A stretch of DNA of 10,882 bases, taken from positions 1 to 10,882 of the forward strand of contig JAAUVF010000016.1 in assembly GCA_012030815.1 (NCBI GenBank). Reading direction: 5' to 3'. The notes below the pieces were generated by a model. The model ran no database searches, was not told where the DNA came from, and saw nothing but the letters and a program-made list of their open reading frames with translations. Positions within the stretch are counted from its first letter, which is position 1. Each line of letters begins with the position of its first letter. This document shows positions 1 through 7,720 of the stretch, in pieces. Both the position numbers and the translations under genes were made by a program. Origin of the DNA: Nanobdellota archaeon (GTDB taxonomy: Archaea; Thermoproteota; Nitrososphaeria; Nitrososphaerales; Nitrosopumilaceae).

Positions 1-3
1 GGG

Positions 4-228
4 ATGATAAAAAGCAGAGCTAGGATAGAATTGGGGTTTTTTAAGAAAATTAAATGCGATGTTTGTAATAGTAAATTTTCACACCAAGAAGATATGATGA
101 ATCATAAGCAGATCGTACATGGTAAAGATTTACAATATGATTGCAAAGAATGTAAAAAATATTTTTCAAATATGGAAGATATGAGAACTCATTTGCAAAG
201 AGAGCATAGTTACAAAAAAGACAGATAA
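4..228 (+). CDS. Small two-finger C2H2 zinc finger protein
   Basis: The 74-residue product has two classical zinc fingers of the form C-x2-C-x12-H-x4-H: Cys18, Cys21, His34, His39 and Cys47, Cys50, His63, His68. A basic N-terminus and a basic tail flank them. There is no other domain, so it is probably a small nucleic-acid-binding or protein-binding factor in the cytoplasm; the target cannot be read from the sequence. Small C2H2 proteins of this size occur in several archaeal lineages. The ATG at base 4 is the first start visible, but the frame is open to the window edge, so the gene could begin further upstream. Its TAA stop directly abuts the TAA stop of rpoP on the other strand, with no base between them. 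Confidence 0.8.
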   Translation: MIKSRARIELGFFKKIKCDVCNSKFSHQEDMMNHKQIVHGKDLQYDCKECKKYFSNMEDMRTHLQREHSYKKDR

Positions 229-423
229 TTAAATTGCTTTTACTGTTTTTACGACAGGTGGTCTTGCCTTAGTAAATACTCTAAATCCACAGATACATTT
301 GATTTCAGGCAGTCTAGATAACTCTGTGTTTGAGACGTTTGTTCCACATCTTAGACAAGAGTAAATTACATCAAATGTTTCAACTGGAGTTTCTTCGATT
401 GTTTCAAAATTTTCTTCAGCCAT
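229..423 (-). CDS. rpoP: DNA-directed RNA polymerase subunit P (Rpb12-like)
   Basis: RpoP (Rpo12) is the smallest zinc-ribbon subunit of archaeal RNA polymerase and the counterpart of eukaryotic Rpb12. The product reads Y-x-C-L-R-C-G near residue 21 and ends with the family signature KARPPVVKTVKAI. Zinc ligands from the chosen start are Cys23, Cys26, Cys43 and Cys45. The second pair is C-I-C-G, one residue shorter than the usual C-x2-C-G (see findings). The acidic N-terminal extension of about 20 residues is longer than in euryarchaeal homologues. I chose the ATG at 423 (MAEEN...); an in-frame ATG at 435 would add four residues (MMIN). It lies last in the tuf-rps10-rpoP operon, about 40 bases after rps10. 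Confidence 0.88.
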   Translation of the reverse strand: MAEENFETIEETPVETFDVIYSCLRCGTNVSNTELSRLPEIKCICGFRVFTKARPPVVKTVKAI

Positions 424-461
424 ATTTATCATCAAAATTTCTATAATTTAAGGATACCAGA

Positions 462-770
462 TTAAGTTAGAGATAATTCAATGTAAACATCATCTGGAAT
501 TTTTAGTCTCATTAATTGTCGAATTGCTTTATCATCAGCATTAATGTTAATTATTCTTCGATGCATTTTCATCTCCCATTTCTCATATGTTTCAGTTCCA
601 CTACCACAAGGAGATTTTCTTGTGGCAACATGTAATTTTTTAACAGGAAGTGGGGTTGGACCTTTGACTTTAACACCGGTCTTTTTACCAATGCCCATGA
701 TCTCATTACAAACACCATCAAGTTTAGGAAGACTGATGCTTGTTAATTTGACACGAGCAGTTTGAGTCAT
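462..770 (-). CDS. rps10: 30S ribosomal protein S10 (uS10)
   Basis: This is the 102-residue small-subunit protein uS10, which sits in the 30S head. Its length is typical for the archaeal family, and the C-terminal block RRIININADDKAIRQL...IPDDVYIEL is the familiar uS10 strand-helix pattern. It follows tuf with only 11 bases between the tuf stop and its ATG, so the two are almost certainly co-transcribed; tuf-rps10 is a common archaeal pair. The start at 770 (MTQTARVKL) is the natural one, since further extension would run into tuf. No clear Shine-Dalgarno stands out in the short gap, so translation may be coupled to tuf. Confidence 0.95.
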   Translation of the reverse strand: MTQTARVKLTSISLPKLDGVCNEIMGIGKKTGVKVKGPTPLPVKKLHVATRKSPCGSGTETYEKWEMKMHRRIININADDKAIRQLMRLKIPDDVYIELSLT

Positions 771-781
771 AGCAACTCAAC

Positions 782-2080
782 CTATGGTTTGTACTCTTCA
801 GTTATTTCCTTAACAATTCCTGCTGCAATGGTTGCACCCATATCTCTGAGTGCAAATCTACCCATTTCAGGGAATTCTTGGAAAGTTTCTATACAAGTTG
901 GTCTTACAGGTCTAATTTTTACAATTGCTGCGTCGCCGACTTTAAGGAACTTTGGATTTTCTTCTTCAACTGCTCCTGTAGCTGGATTGATTCTTTGTAA
1001 GAATTCAGTTACAGTTGCTGCCACTTGTGAAGTGTGACAGTGCATTACTGGAGTGTAACCAGGTGCAATTGCTGTTGGGTGATGAATAACAATGATTTGT
1101 GCTTTGAATTCTTTTGCAACCTTTGGTGGTGCATCAGGAGTTCCAAGTACATCTCCTCTTTTGATATCTTTCTTTTCAATACCTCTAAGATTGAATCCAA
1201 TGTTGTCACCTGCTTCTGCAGTTGGCATTTCGGTGTGGTGAGTTTCAATTGATTTGATTTCACCAAGTGCACCAGAAGGCATTACAATGATTTTTTGTCC
1301 TGCTTTCATGATACCAGTTTCAACTCTACCTACAGGTACAGTACCTACACCAGTAATAGTGTAAACATCTTGAATTGGAACACGTAATGGTTTACCAATT
1401 GGTTTTTCAGCTACTGTAAAGTCATCAAATGCTTGAATGAGTGTCTTTCCAGTGTACCATGCCATGTTCTCAGATTTTTTAACCAAGTTATCACCTTTCC
1501 ATCCAGATACTGGAATGAATGGTACATTTTCTAATTTATAACCGACAGATCTAACTAGTTTTTCACCTTTTTCTTTTGCTGCTTTGAATGCTGCCTCTTT
1601 GTATTCGACTGCATCCATTTTGTTGATTGCAACAATGATTTGGCCTACTCCTAGTGTTTTGAGCAAAAATGCATGTTCTCTTGCTTGACCACCTGCAGCA
1701 ATTGCAGTGTCAGTTTCACCTTCTTTTGCAGAAAGTACTAAGATTGCAGCGTCTGCTTCAGAAGCGCCAGTAATCATGTTTTTGATGAAGTCCCTGTGAC
1801 CAGGTGCATCAATTAATGTAAAGAAGTATTTTGGTGTCTCAAATTTTTGGAAAGCAAGATCAATTGTAATTCCTCTTTCTCTTTCATCTTTAATATTATC
1901 CATAACCCAAGCGTACTTGAAAGTATCACCTTTTCCGGTCTTCTCGGATTCGGCTGCGTGTGCTGCAATAGTTCTATCATCTACAACACCGAGATCCATC
2001 AAGAAATGACCCATAGTTGTTGATTTTCCATTATCAATATGACCTGTAACAATCAGGTTCAAGTGTGGTTTAACTGCCAT
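782..2080 (-). CDS. tuf: Translation elongation factor 1-alpha (aEF1A / EF-Tu)
   Basis: This is the GTPase that delivers aminoacyl-tRNA to the ribosomal A site. The 432-residue length fits archaeal EF1A. GTP-binding motifs appear in order: GHIDNGKST (P-loop, about residues 13-21), RGITID (switch I, about 70-75), DAPGH (91-95), NKMD (153-156) and VSGW further on. Domains II and III follow, with characteristic stretches such as VPVGRVETG and the C-terminal RFALRDMGATIAAGIV. The P-loop carries Asn where many homologues have His or Ser; that position is variable in the family. It is the first gene of the operon with rps10 and rpoP, read from the divergent region it shares with the FBP aldolase/phosphatase gene. 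Confidence 0.97.
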   Translation of the reverse strand: MAVKPHLNLIVTGHIDNGKSTTMGHFLMDLGVVDDRTIAAHAAESEKTGKGDTFKYAWVMDNIKDERERGITIDLAFQKFETPKYFFTLIDAPGHRDFIKNMITGASEADAAILVLSAKEGETDTAIAAGGQAREHAFLLKTLGVGQIIVAINKMDAVEYKEAAFKAAKEKGEKLVRSVGYKLENVPFIPVSGWKGDNLVKKSENMAWYTGKTLIQAFDDFTVAEKPIGKPLRVPIQDVYTITGVGTVPVGRVETGIMKAGQKIIVMPSGALGEIKSIETHHTEMPTAEAGDNIGFNLRGIEKKDIKRGDVLGTPDAPPKVAKEFKAQIIVIHHPTAIAPGYTPVMHCHTSQVAATVTEFLQRINPATGAVEEENPKFLKVGDAAIVKIRPVRPTCIETFQEFPEMGRFALRDMGATIAAGIVKEITEEYKP

Positions 2081-2130
2081 ATGACATCGGTGTGGGAGGG
2101 GATTTATTACTGTTATGAATTTTTGAAAAA

Positions 2131-2136
2131 AATATA
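2131..2136 (-). promoter_or_regulatory. Probable TATA box of the tuf operon
   Basis: On the minus strand the sequence reads TATATT within an A/T tract, about 50 bases upstream of the tuf ATG. With a start site about 25 bases downstream this gives a leader of roughly 27 nucleotides. The divergent region (2081-2210) must also contain the promoter for the gene at 2211, but its A tracts do not single out one box on the plus strand. Confidence 0.45.
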
Positions 2137-2210
2137 GAAATTTTTCTAGATTTTTCAGATCAAAAAAAATAAAAAATTACACATAAATCAAAGGGAAAAA
2201 TAGGAAAGTC

Positions 2211-3347
2211 ATGAAAATTACAGTTTCAGTAATCAAAGCAGATGTTGGTGGAATTGGAGGACATACAAGACCAAGTGATGGACTAATTGAAGCAGTTAGA
2301 AAAACGGTTAAAAATTCAGGAGATTTACTAATTGATTATTATATCGGATATTGTGGAGACGACGTCCACATTGTCATGTCACATAAACATGGAATTGATA
2401 ATGACAAAATTCACAAACTTGCATGGGATGCATTTATGGCAGGTACTCAAGTCGCAAAACAAGAAGGACTTTACGGAGCAGGGCAAGATCTACTAAAAGA
2501 TTCTTTTTCAGGAAATGTAAAAGGAATGGGACCAGGTGTTGCAGAGATTGAATTTGATGAAAGACCAAACGAAGCATTTACAGTTTTTGCTGCAGACAAA
2601 ACAGAACCAGGTGCATTTAACTATCCAATTTACAGAATGTTTGTAGATAGTTTAAGCAATACAGGATTAATTGTAAACAAATCACTAGCTAGTGGAGTGA
2701 TAATTAATGTCATGGATGTAGAGCAAGGTAAGATTGCAAAGCTCTCATTGTGGGAAGACAAGCCAACAATAGAGGCTGCCTTGATGTATCCAGGAAGATA
2801 CGTGGTATCTACAGTCACAACAAAGCAAGGAGAACCAATTCTTGCAGCATCAACTGACAGATTACACAACATTGCAGGAACATATGTAGGAAAAGATGAT
2901 CCAATATTACTAATTAGAACACAAAAGAATTTCCCAGCAACTGAAGAAGTTGGAAGTGTGTTTAACAATCCACATTATGTTGCAGGAAACACACGAGGGA
3001 GTCATAATATGCCATTAATGCCTGTAAAGCTAAATTCTGCAGCATCGATCAACTTTTGTATTCCAATTGTACAAGCTCTAGTCTTTAGTATGCATGACGG
3101 AAAGTTTACAGGCCCATTTGATGGATTTTCAACACCTGATTGGGATTACGTAAGAGAGATTGCTACAAAAAAAGCACTTGCAATGAGAAGTCAAGGGTTC
3201 ATCCATCCAGCAACACTTGTACCATCAGAATTAGAGTATGCTGAAGGATACAGAGCCAGAATGGATATTTTGGAAACTAAGATGGTTCCAATTGATGAAG
3301 AAACATCAAAGTCAGAAAAGAAGGAAAATTACGAAGATCCAGATTAG
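2211..3347 (+). CDS. fbp: Bifunctional fructose-1,6-bisphosphate aldolase/phosphatase (class V FBPase)
   Basis: This enzyme of archaeal gluconeogenesis condenses dihydroxyacetone phosphate with glyceraldehyde 3-phosphate and then removes the 1-phosphate, giving fructose 6-phosphate. In an autotroph it carries carbon fixed as triose phosphate into sugars. The 378-residue product has the family N-terminus with metal ligands Asp11 and His18 (DVGGIGGHTRPSD), a second acidic pair Asp50-Asp51 (YCGDDVH), the Asp129-Lys130 region (AADKTEPGAFNYP), and Y-V-G-K at 225-228. That motif matches the Schiff-base Tyr/Lys of characterised FBPA/P enzymes. The C-terminal mobile-loop tyrosines (343 and 347, in YAEGYRARMD) are present. 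The extra acidic/lysine tail after about 360 is poorly conserved. A purine-rich AGGAAAG lies just before the ATG. Confidence 0.95.
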   Translation: MKITVSVIKADVGGIGGHTRPSDGLIEAVRKTVKNSGDLLIDYYIGYCGDDVHIVMSHKHGIDNDKIHKLAWDAFMAGTQVAKQEGLYGAGQDLLKDSFSGNVKGMGPGVAEIEFDERPNEAFTVFAADKTEPGAFNYPIYRMFVDSLSNTGLIVNKSLASGVIINVMDVEQGKIAKLSLWEDKPTIEAALMYPGRYVVSTVTTKQGEPILAASTDRLHNIAGTYVGKDDPILLIRTQKNFPATEEVGSVFNNPHYVAGNTRGSHNMPLMPVKLNSAASINFCIPIVQALVFSMHDGKFTGPFDGFSTPDWDYVREIATKKALAMRSQGFIHPATLVPSELEYAEGYRARMDILETKMVPIDEETSKSEKKENYEDPD

Positions 3348-3372
3348 AATCAGTTAGAAAAATAAGAAAGGG

Positions 3373-3378
3373 TTAAAA
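3373..3378 (+). promoter_or_regulatory. Possible TATA box for the membrane protein gene at 3405
   Basis: TTAAAA is centred about 29 bases upstream of the ATG at 3405, which fits a leaderless or near-leaderless transcript. The gap after the FBP aldolase/phosphatase gene is only 57 bases, so read-through is also possible. Confidence 0.3.
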
Positions 3379-3404
3379 CAAATCATCGCATATTAAAAAC
3401 ACCC

Positions 3405-3812
3405 ATGCAAATCCTAAAAGTGTTTGATTGGAAGACGTATATTTTTACAGCAATTGCGGTGATCTCATTTTCAAACTTTATGGCAGTGTTATTTGGACAA
3501 ACAATACCTGCAACATTTATGACATTTTTCAAATATGCAGGGGAGACAATAATTTTAGGAACAGTATTTTTGTTTGCGCTAACTTGGTTTTTAAAAGCAA
3601 GACCACATAATCGTCCTAAAAGCTATTCAGTAGTTGTGTTTGATGTATATGGACAAATAAGCGAGATACAAGATATTCGTACAGAATTTAAGACTCACGA
3701 TGTTGCATGGAGTTTTATGAAACAGTACAAAAAAGCATATCCATTATACAATTTTGCAATGGTATCAAAAATGTCAAAGACAGACAAGCCAACAATCTTT
3801 AGATATATCTAA
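3405..3812 (+). CDS. Two-helix membrane protein with a soluble C-terminal domain, function unknown
   Basis: I do not recognise the family. The 135-residue product has two hydrophobic segments at about residues 11-30 and 45-64, joined by a short loop, then a basic KARPHNRPK turn that by the positive-inside rule should be cytoplasmic. A soluble domain of about 65 residues follows, starting SYSVVVFDVYGQ and ending near TIFRYI, with alternating hydrophobic residues suggesting strands, and a Tyr/Lys-rich helix (WSFMKQYKKAYPLY). No signal peptide cleavage site, cysteine or catalytic motif is evident. It lies between a gluconeogenic enzyme and the DNA ligase, which says little about its job. An alternative frame over the first 180 bases lacks protein character and is a shadow. 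Confidence 0.75.
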   Translation: MQILKVFDWKTYIFTAIAVISFSNFMAVLFGQTIPATFMTFFKYAGETIILGTVFLFALTWFLKARPHNRPKSYSVVVFDVYGQISEIQDIRTEFKTHDVAWSFMKQYKKAYPLYNFAMVSKMSKTDKPTIFRYI

Positions 3813-3831
3813 AAATCAGACAAGATTCAGA

Positions 3832-3840
3832 CTTTTATTC
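3832..3840 (+). promoter_or_regulatory. TATA box of the DNA ligase gene
   Basis: CTTTTATTC is centred about 27 bases upstream of the GTG at 3863, the leaderless distance. This supports the non-ATG start chosen for the ligase. Confidence 0.45.
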
Positions 3841-3862
3841 AGGATGATGTAATAAAACTAGA

Positions 3863-5633
3863 GTGGAGTTTGCCATTCTAGCTGACGCATTTAGCAAAAT
3901 GGAGTCAACTACAAAAAGATTAGAGTTGACGCAATATCTTGTAGAGTTATTTGAAAAAACTCCACAAGATGTCATTTCAAGAATTGTGTATCTATTACAA
4001 GGAAAGTTAAGACCGGATTTTGAAGGAGTAGAGTTAGGAGTTGCAGAAAGACTAGCAATAAGAGCAATTGCAAAATCTGCAGGTTCAGATAATGCAGAAA
4101 AAAAGATAGAAGAAGAATACAGAAAAAGTGGGGATTTGGGACATGCTGCATCTAAAATTTTAGAACAAAAAGAACAGACTACATTTATGATGCAAGATAT
4201 TACAGTTGAACGAGTCTATGAAAATTTATTTACAATTGCAAAATTGGAAGGCTCCAAGACACAAGATAGAAAGATGAAATATATTTCAGGATTACTAAAT
4301 GATGCAAATCCAAATGAAGCTAAATTCATCTTAAAGATTCTACTTCAAACATTAAGACTAGGAGTAGCAGAAAATACAGTCATGGATGCACTTGCAATTG
4401 CATATACTGGAGATAAAGAAAATAGAAAAGCATTGGAGCATGCATACAATGTATCAAGTGATTTAGGAAAGGTTGCAGAAACAATTGCAAATAAAGGACT
4501 CAAAGGCATAGAAGAATTTGAAATTAATTTATTCAATCCAATACGACCAATGTTAGCTGATAGAGTCAAGAGTGAAGAAGAAGCAATTGAAAACTAGGAA
4601 AAATTTTTGCCGCAGAATACAAACTAGATGGGGAAAGAGTTCAATTACATATCGAAGGAGATAAAGTAGTATTATTTTCAAGAAGTTTAGAAAACATTAC
4701 AAGCTACTATCCAGACATTGTAGAAAAAATTCCAAAGACAATACAAGCACAAAAAGTAATCTTAGAAGCAGAAGCTGTTGCAATAAATGAAAACACTGGA
4801 GAATTTTTACCATTTCAAGAACTTATGCACAGAAGAAGAAAATATCAGGTTGAAAAAGCAGTATCACAATATCCAATCACAGTAAACTTTTTTGATATTT
4901 TATTTTATGATGGAAAGAGTTGCTTGGAATTACCTTACAAAGAAAGACGTGTCCTTTTGGAAAAAATTGTAAAAGAAGATGAGTATACAAGACATATACC
5001 AATGAACACAATAGAAAGTCAAGAAGATGTAGAAGAATTTTTGGAAAACAGTATCAATTCGGGATGTGAGGGAGTAATGTTAAAGATGCTAGATAAGCCA
5101 TATCAAGCAGGTTCCAGGGGCAGCTACTGGTTAAAACTAAAAAGAGAATATAGAAATGAGCTTGGCGATAGTTTAGATCTTGTAGTTATTGGAGCATTTT
5201 TTGGAAAGGTAGAAGAACTGGAAAGTATGGAACACTACTTTTAGCATCATATGATTACGATACAGATGTTTTTACAAGCATATGTAAAGTTGGAACTGGT
5301 TTTTCAGATGAAGATTTAGATCAGTTATATCAAATATTATCAAATAAAGTAACAATAAAGAAAAATCCAAGAATAGATAGCGAGATGGAAGCAGATGTAT
5401 GGTTTGAACCAGAACTTGTAATTGAAGTGGTAGCATCTGAAATAACTCTAAGTCCAATTCACAAAGCAGCAAGAAATGAAATTAGAAAAGATACAGGGTT
5501 AGCATTAAGATTTCCAAAATTTACTGGAAAAATAAGACATGAAAAAGATGCAGAGGATGCATCAACTAATGAGGAAGTAATCACCCTATTCAAAGGACAG
5601 AAAAAAGTAGCTCATGATAAAAATCTGATGTAA
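3863..5633 (+). CDS. lig: ATP-dependent DNA ligase, interrupted by two single-base frameshifts
   Basis: Read across three frames, this is a complete archaeal replicative/repair DNA ligase of about 590 residues. It seals nicks using ATP through a ligase-adenylate. The N-terminal DNA-binding domain occupies residues 1 to about 235. The adenylation domain follows with K-L-D-G-E-R (catalytic Lys about 254), FFDILFYDG (motif III), EGVMLKML (IV) and WLKLKREY (V). The OB domain ends with motif VI, GLALRFPKFTGKIRHEKDAED. Frame breaks lie at the A runs 4590-4593 and 5205-5207. Restoring one A at each gives E-K-L-G-K-I-F-A and F-F-G-K-G-R-R-T-G without gaps. As deposited, the pieces are 3863-4597, about 4596-5244 and about 5205-5633. 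The enzyme is normally essential, so sequencing error is likelier than decay. Start is GTG, supported by a TATA box 27 bases upstream. Confidence 0.93.
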
Positions 5634-5667
5634 TTTAGGCGCAATAATTCCAAAAAATCATAGAGGA

Positions 5668-5676
5668 TTTAAATTA
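5668..5676 (+). promoter_or_regulatory. TATA box of the DUF47/PhoU-like gene
   Basis: TTTAAATTA is centred about 30 bases before the ATG at 5702, giving a transcript with almost no leader. Confidence 0.5.
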
Positions 5677-5701
5677 CCTGAGTATATTTTGAAGTTCAGA
5701 A

Positions 5702-6355
5702 ATGTATAGCGGAGAGCTTGAAGTTCAAGCAAAAAGAAAGGCTATCGCAGTTTTACAAGACGAAATCAACCGAATCTTAAATGCTGCCAGAGAACTTGCA
5801 ACGCTACCAGACCTAATGATGAAAAAGGACAAAACAGGTATTAAAAATTCTCTGGAGCAAATATCAACTATCGAAGAAGAAGTAGAAAATCTTAGAAGAA
5901 AAATAACGAGAGAAGTAGCTGACGTCGGAGGTTTAATCATGAATAGAGAGAATCTTCTAAACACAGCATACACAATGGATGAGATTGCAGGTTACATTAC
6001 TGGAATTGCATTCAAACTTTCTAACATCAAGATAACTACCTTAAAGAGCGCAAAACTAGATGAGGATATTACAAAGCTGATTGAGTTGGTTGTAGACGAA
6101 GTTTACAAACTAAATGAGATCATACGTAGTCTAAACACCAATACTGCTAATGCCATTGAGCTTGCACAAGAAACACAAAAAATAGAACGTGAGATTGACA
6201 TCAAATACAGACAAGCAACAATCAAGCTTTTATCAGAAGTTACAAACACCAAAGAACTATTACTGATAAAAGATGTAATTGAGGGAATTGAAGAAATGTC
6301 AGACAAATGTCAGCGTGTCTCAGATTCTTTCATATTATTAGCATTGAGTCTATAA
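5702..6355 (+). CDS. DUF47 family / PhoU-like phosphate uptake regulator
   Basis: The 217-residue product is almost wholly helical, as expected for the PhoU-like DUF47 fold (two three-helix bundles). Acidic, metal-binding-type clusters occur in the first half (QISTIEEEVENLRRK, then TMDEIAGYITG) and again near the C-terminus (IKDVIEGIEEMSDKCQRVSD); this last block is the most diagnostic. Length matches the family. DUF47 proteins are often encoded beside PiT-type phosphate transporters and are thought to regulate them, but no transporter gene lies next to this one, so its partner must be elsewhere. It is cytoplasmic, with no signal or membrane segment. Transcription appears monocistronic: it has its own TATA box and a T-rich tract after the stop. 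Confidence 0.85.
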   Translation: MYSGELEVQAKRKAIAVLQDEINRILNAARELATLPDLMMKKDKTGIKNSLEQISTIEEEVENLRRKITREVADVGGLIMNRENLLNTAYTMDEIAGYITGIAFKLSNIKITTLKSAKLDEDITKLIELVVDEVYKLNEIIRSLNTNTANAIELAQETQKIEREIDIKYRQATIKLLSEVTNTKELLLIKDVIEGIEEMSDKCQRVSDSFILLALSL

Positions 6356-6373
6356 CATAATCCACCACACCCA

Positions 6374-6400
6374 ACTTTTTACTTAATTTTTATCTCTTTT
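6374..6400 (+). terminator. T-rich terminator after the DUF47 gene
   Basis: Three T runs (CTTTTTAC, AATTTTTATC, CTCTTTT) follow the stop codon within 45 bases with no stem-loop. This is the form of intrinsic terminator used by archaeal RNA polymerase. Confidence 0.5.
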
Positions 6401-6453
6401 AAAAAACAAATACCAATTTACACTCAAACCAGAGTCATGTACAAAATAGAGAA

Positions 6454-6460
6454 TTCATAT
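6454..6460 (+). promoter_or_regulatory. TATA-like box of the endA gene
   Basis: TCATATA is centred about 28 bases upstream of the ATG at 6485. A second A/T tract (ATTTAATTTAAAAAAA, 6465-6480) lies closer and probably covers the start site. Confidence 0.4.
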
Positions 6461-6484
6461 ACGCATTTAATTTAAAAAAACTAC

Positions 6485-7021
6485 ATGCGAACCGAACTAG
6501 TCGAAAATAGAATAATAGTATGGAACATCGAGGACTCTCGTAAATTATTTAGTCATGGATATTATGGTAAACCAATAGGAATTCCAAAACCAAAACCAGA
6601 TGAAATTAACGTACCACTAATTTTGGATCTTATAGAAGGACTTTACTTGCTAGAAAATAAAAAAATTACAATTTACAAATTGAGTCAAAAGATAACAGTT
6701 GAACAAATGATAGAGAGGTGTAAAAAAGAATATCATGATTTTGATAAAAAATATCTAGTCTACAAAAACTTTCGAGATAAAGGATACATCATTAATCCAG
6801 GAATAAAGTTTGGATGTGATTTTGCAGTGTATGAAAAAGGACCAGGTATTGATCATGCACCATTTTTAATTCAGGTGTACAATAGAAGCGACTCAATAAC
6901 ATCAACAGGAATTGTTTTAGCAGGAAGATTAGCAACTACAGTAAGAAAGCAATTCATCTTGGCAATTCCAAGAGGAAAAGATAAAGTTGATTTTCTTGCA
7001 CTAGATTGGTGGAAGGCTTAG
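6485..7021 (+). CDS. endA: tRNA-splicing endonuclease
   Basis: EndA cuts introns from precursor tRNAs at bulge-helix-bulge sites, leaving 2',3'-cyclic phosphate ends. The 178-residue length suits a one-catalytic-domain subunit that assembles into a tetramer, or pairs with a second subunit. The N-terminal domain covers residues 1 to about 85. The C-terminal nuclease domain follows the family pattern Y-K-N-F-R-D-K-G-Y-I...G-x-K-F-G-x-D-F, with the catalytic triad visible as Tyr116 (DFAVYEKG), His124 (IDHAPFL) and Lys155 (TVRKQF). The start at 6485 fits the TATA-like box 28 bases upstream. Its TAG stop overlaps the TAA stop of the leftward gene at 7018, leaving no room for a separate terminator. 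Confidence 0.93.
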   Translation: MRTELVENRIIVWNIEDSRKLFSHGYYGKPIGIPKPKPDEINVPLILDLIEGLYLLENKKITIYKLSQKITVEQMIERCKKEYHDFDKKYLVYKNFRDKGYIINPGIKFGCDFAVYEKGPGIDHAPFLIQVYNRSDSITSTGIVLAGRLATTVRKQFILAIPRGKDKVDFLALDWWKA

Positions 7022-7392
7022 ACTTTTTTTATGTGTCCTGCTATTCGATCATAAATTTCAAAAAGGTCTTTTGTGATTCCAAAGGAAAGATGATTCTTCC
7101 ATTTTGGTCTAATACGAATAGCACCATCGGTGGGTTCTACAAATATGGTAGCATCATCAATGGATTGTTTTGCAATCATTTCATTTAATTCTGCATCATC
7201 ATTTAGTTTACTTGCAAGGCTGCCACTACCGTCCCATTCAACTTTAAGAATAGTTTTTGAAGAAAAATGACCCTTTGTAATCAATTTGGTTTTTACAATA
7301 TAGTCTTGATCATTTCTAGATTGTTTTCTAACAATAAAGTGTGCTTGATATCTATCTAGGGCGCCCCATGGCATTGGATTTGTATCTTGCAT
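7018..7392 (-). CDS. Conserved-looking hypothetical protein (124 residues)
   Basis: I do not recognise a family. The soluble 124-residue product shows alternating strand-like segments (YQAHFIVRKQ, YIVKTKLITKG, KTILKVEWDG, ATIFVEPTDGAIRIRP) and a C-terminal helix ending H-I-K-K-V, suggesting a small alpha/beta or beta-sandwich fold. There are no cysteines, signal peptide or membrane segment. It is the second gene of a leftward pair: its ATG lies two bases past the stop of the upstream gene (7395-7631), and AAAGGGAT just before it may act as a weak ribosome binding site. Coding-like composition and tight operon spacing make it a real gene; the function is unknown. Confidence 0.72.
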   Translation of the reverse strand: MQDTNPMPWGALDRYQAHFIVRKQSRNDQDYIVKTKLITKGHFSSKTILKVEWDGSGSLASKLNDDAELNEMIAKQSIDDATIFVEPTDGAIRIRPKWKNHLSFGITKDLFEIYDRIAGHIKKV

Positions 7393-7394
7393 CG

Positions 7395-7631
7395 TTATCC
7401 CTTTTGTATTATTTGAATTACATCAATATTAGAATTAGCAACATCAAGACAGCCCTTGTTTGATACCATTCTAGGTGTTTGAGAGAAATATCTACTATAA
7501 TAATCGCCTTTTTCAATATCATCAGTTCCAATTTGTATGGATTTAGAATCTACTCCGATCTCCTTTAACATATCAGAGTATTTCTCAGGCCAGGACTTTA
7601 AGACAAATGTATCAGACTCTGAATCATGCAT
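7395..7631 (-). CDS. Hypothetical protein (78 residues), first gene of a leftward pair
   Basis: No recognised family. The 78-residue acidic product begins MHDSESDTFVLKSWPEKYSD, has a single cysteine (in KGCLDVAN) and ends with a hydrophobic strand (IDVIQIIQKG). It is soluble and has no motif that I can tie to a reaction. It has its own TATA-like box at the leaderless distance on the minus strand, and the 124-residue gene follows after two bases, so the two products probably act together. The 89-base space to the dehydrogenase gene holds divergent promoters. Confidence 0.68.
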   Translation of the reverse strand: MHDSESDTFVLKSWPEKYSDMLKEIGVDSKSIQIGTDDIEKGDYYSRYFSQTPRMVSNKGCLDVANSNIDVIQIIQKG

Positions 7632-7653
7632 AAGTTACAAAAACCATACCCAC

Positions 7654-7661
7654 AAATAAAG
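7654..7661 (-). promoter_or_regulatory. TATA box of the leftward hypothetical pair
   Basis: On the minus strand CTTTATTT is centred about 26 bases before the ATG at 7631. This is the spacing expected if transcription starts at or next to the start codon. Confidence 0.5.
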
Positions 7662-7693
7662 ATATCAAGAAAATATTACCAGAGATCAATCGA

Positions 7694-7704
7694 ATTAAAT
7701 AATA
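7694..7704 (+). promoter_or_regulatory. Probable TATA box of the dehydrogenase/MaoC operon
   Basis: ATTAAATAATA is centred about 22 bases upstream of the ATG at 7721. It lies back to back with the box for the leftward pair, in an 89-base divergent spacer. Confidence 0.4.
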
Positions 7705-7720
7705 CAAAAGTTTTGTAGAT

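Noticed and set aside
544..1252. Plus-strand open frames opposite rps10 and tuf
   Set aside because: They are antisense shadows of strongly conserved genes, with no protein character, and share the low-stop pattern imposed by the codon use on the other strand.
1960..2050. Asn in the EF1A P-loop (GHIDNGKST) as an unusual substitution
   Set aside because: This position varies among EF1A proteins (His, Ser, Asn) and the essential Gly-Lys-Ser/Thr is present, so it is not remarkable.
2630..2968. 112-codon minus-strand frame inside the FBP aldolase/phosphatase gene
   Set aside because: It lies wholly within a well conserved enzyme gene, has no promoter-like context and no recognisable motif.
3863..5633. 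Ligase as a true pseudogene or as three separate genes
   Set aside because: All catalytic motifs are intact in order, and the breaks are single missing As, the same lesion as in the SDR gene. A spanning CDS with frameshifts is the better description.
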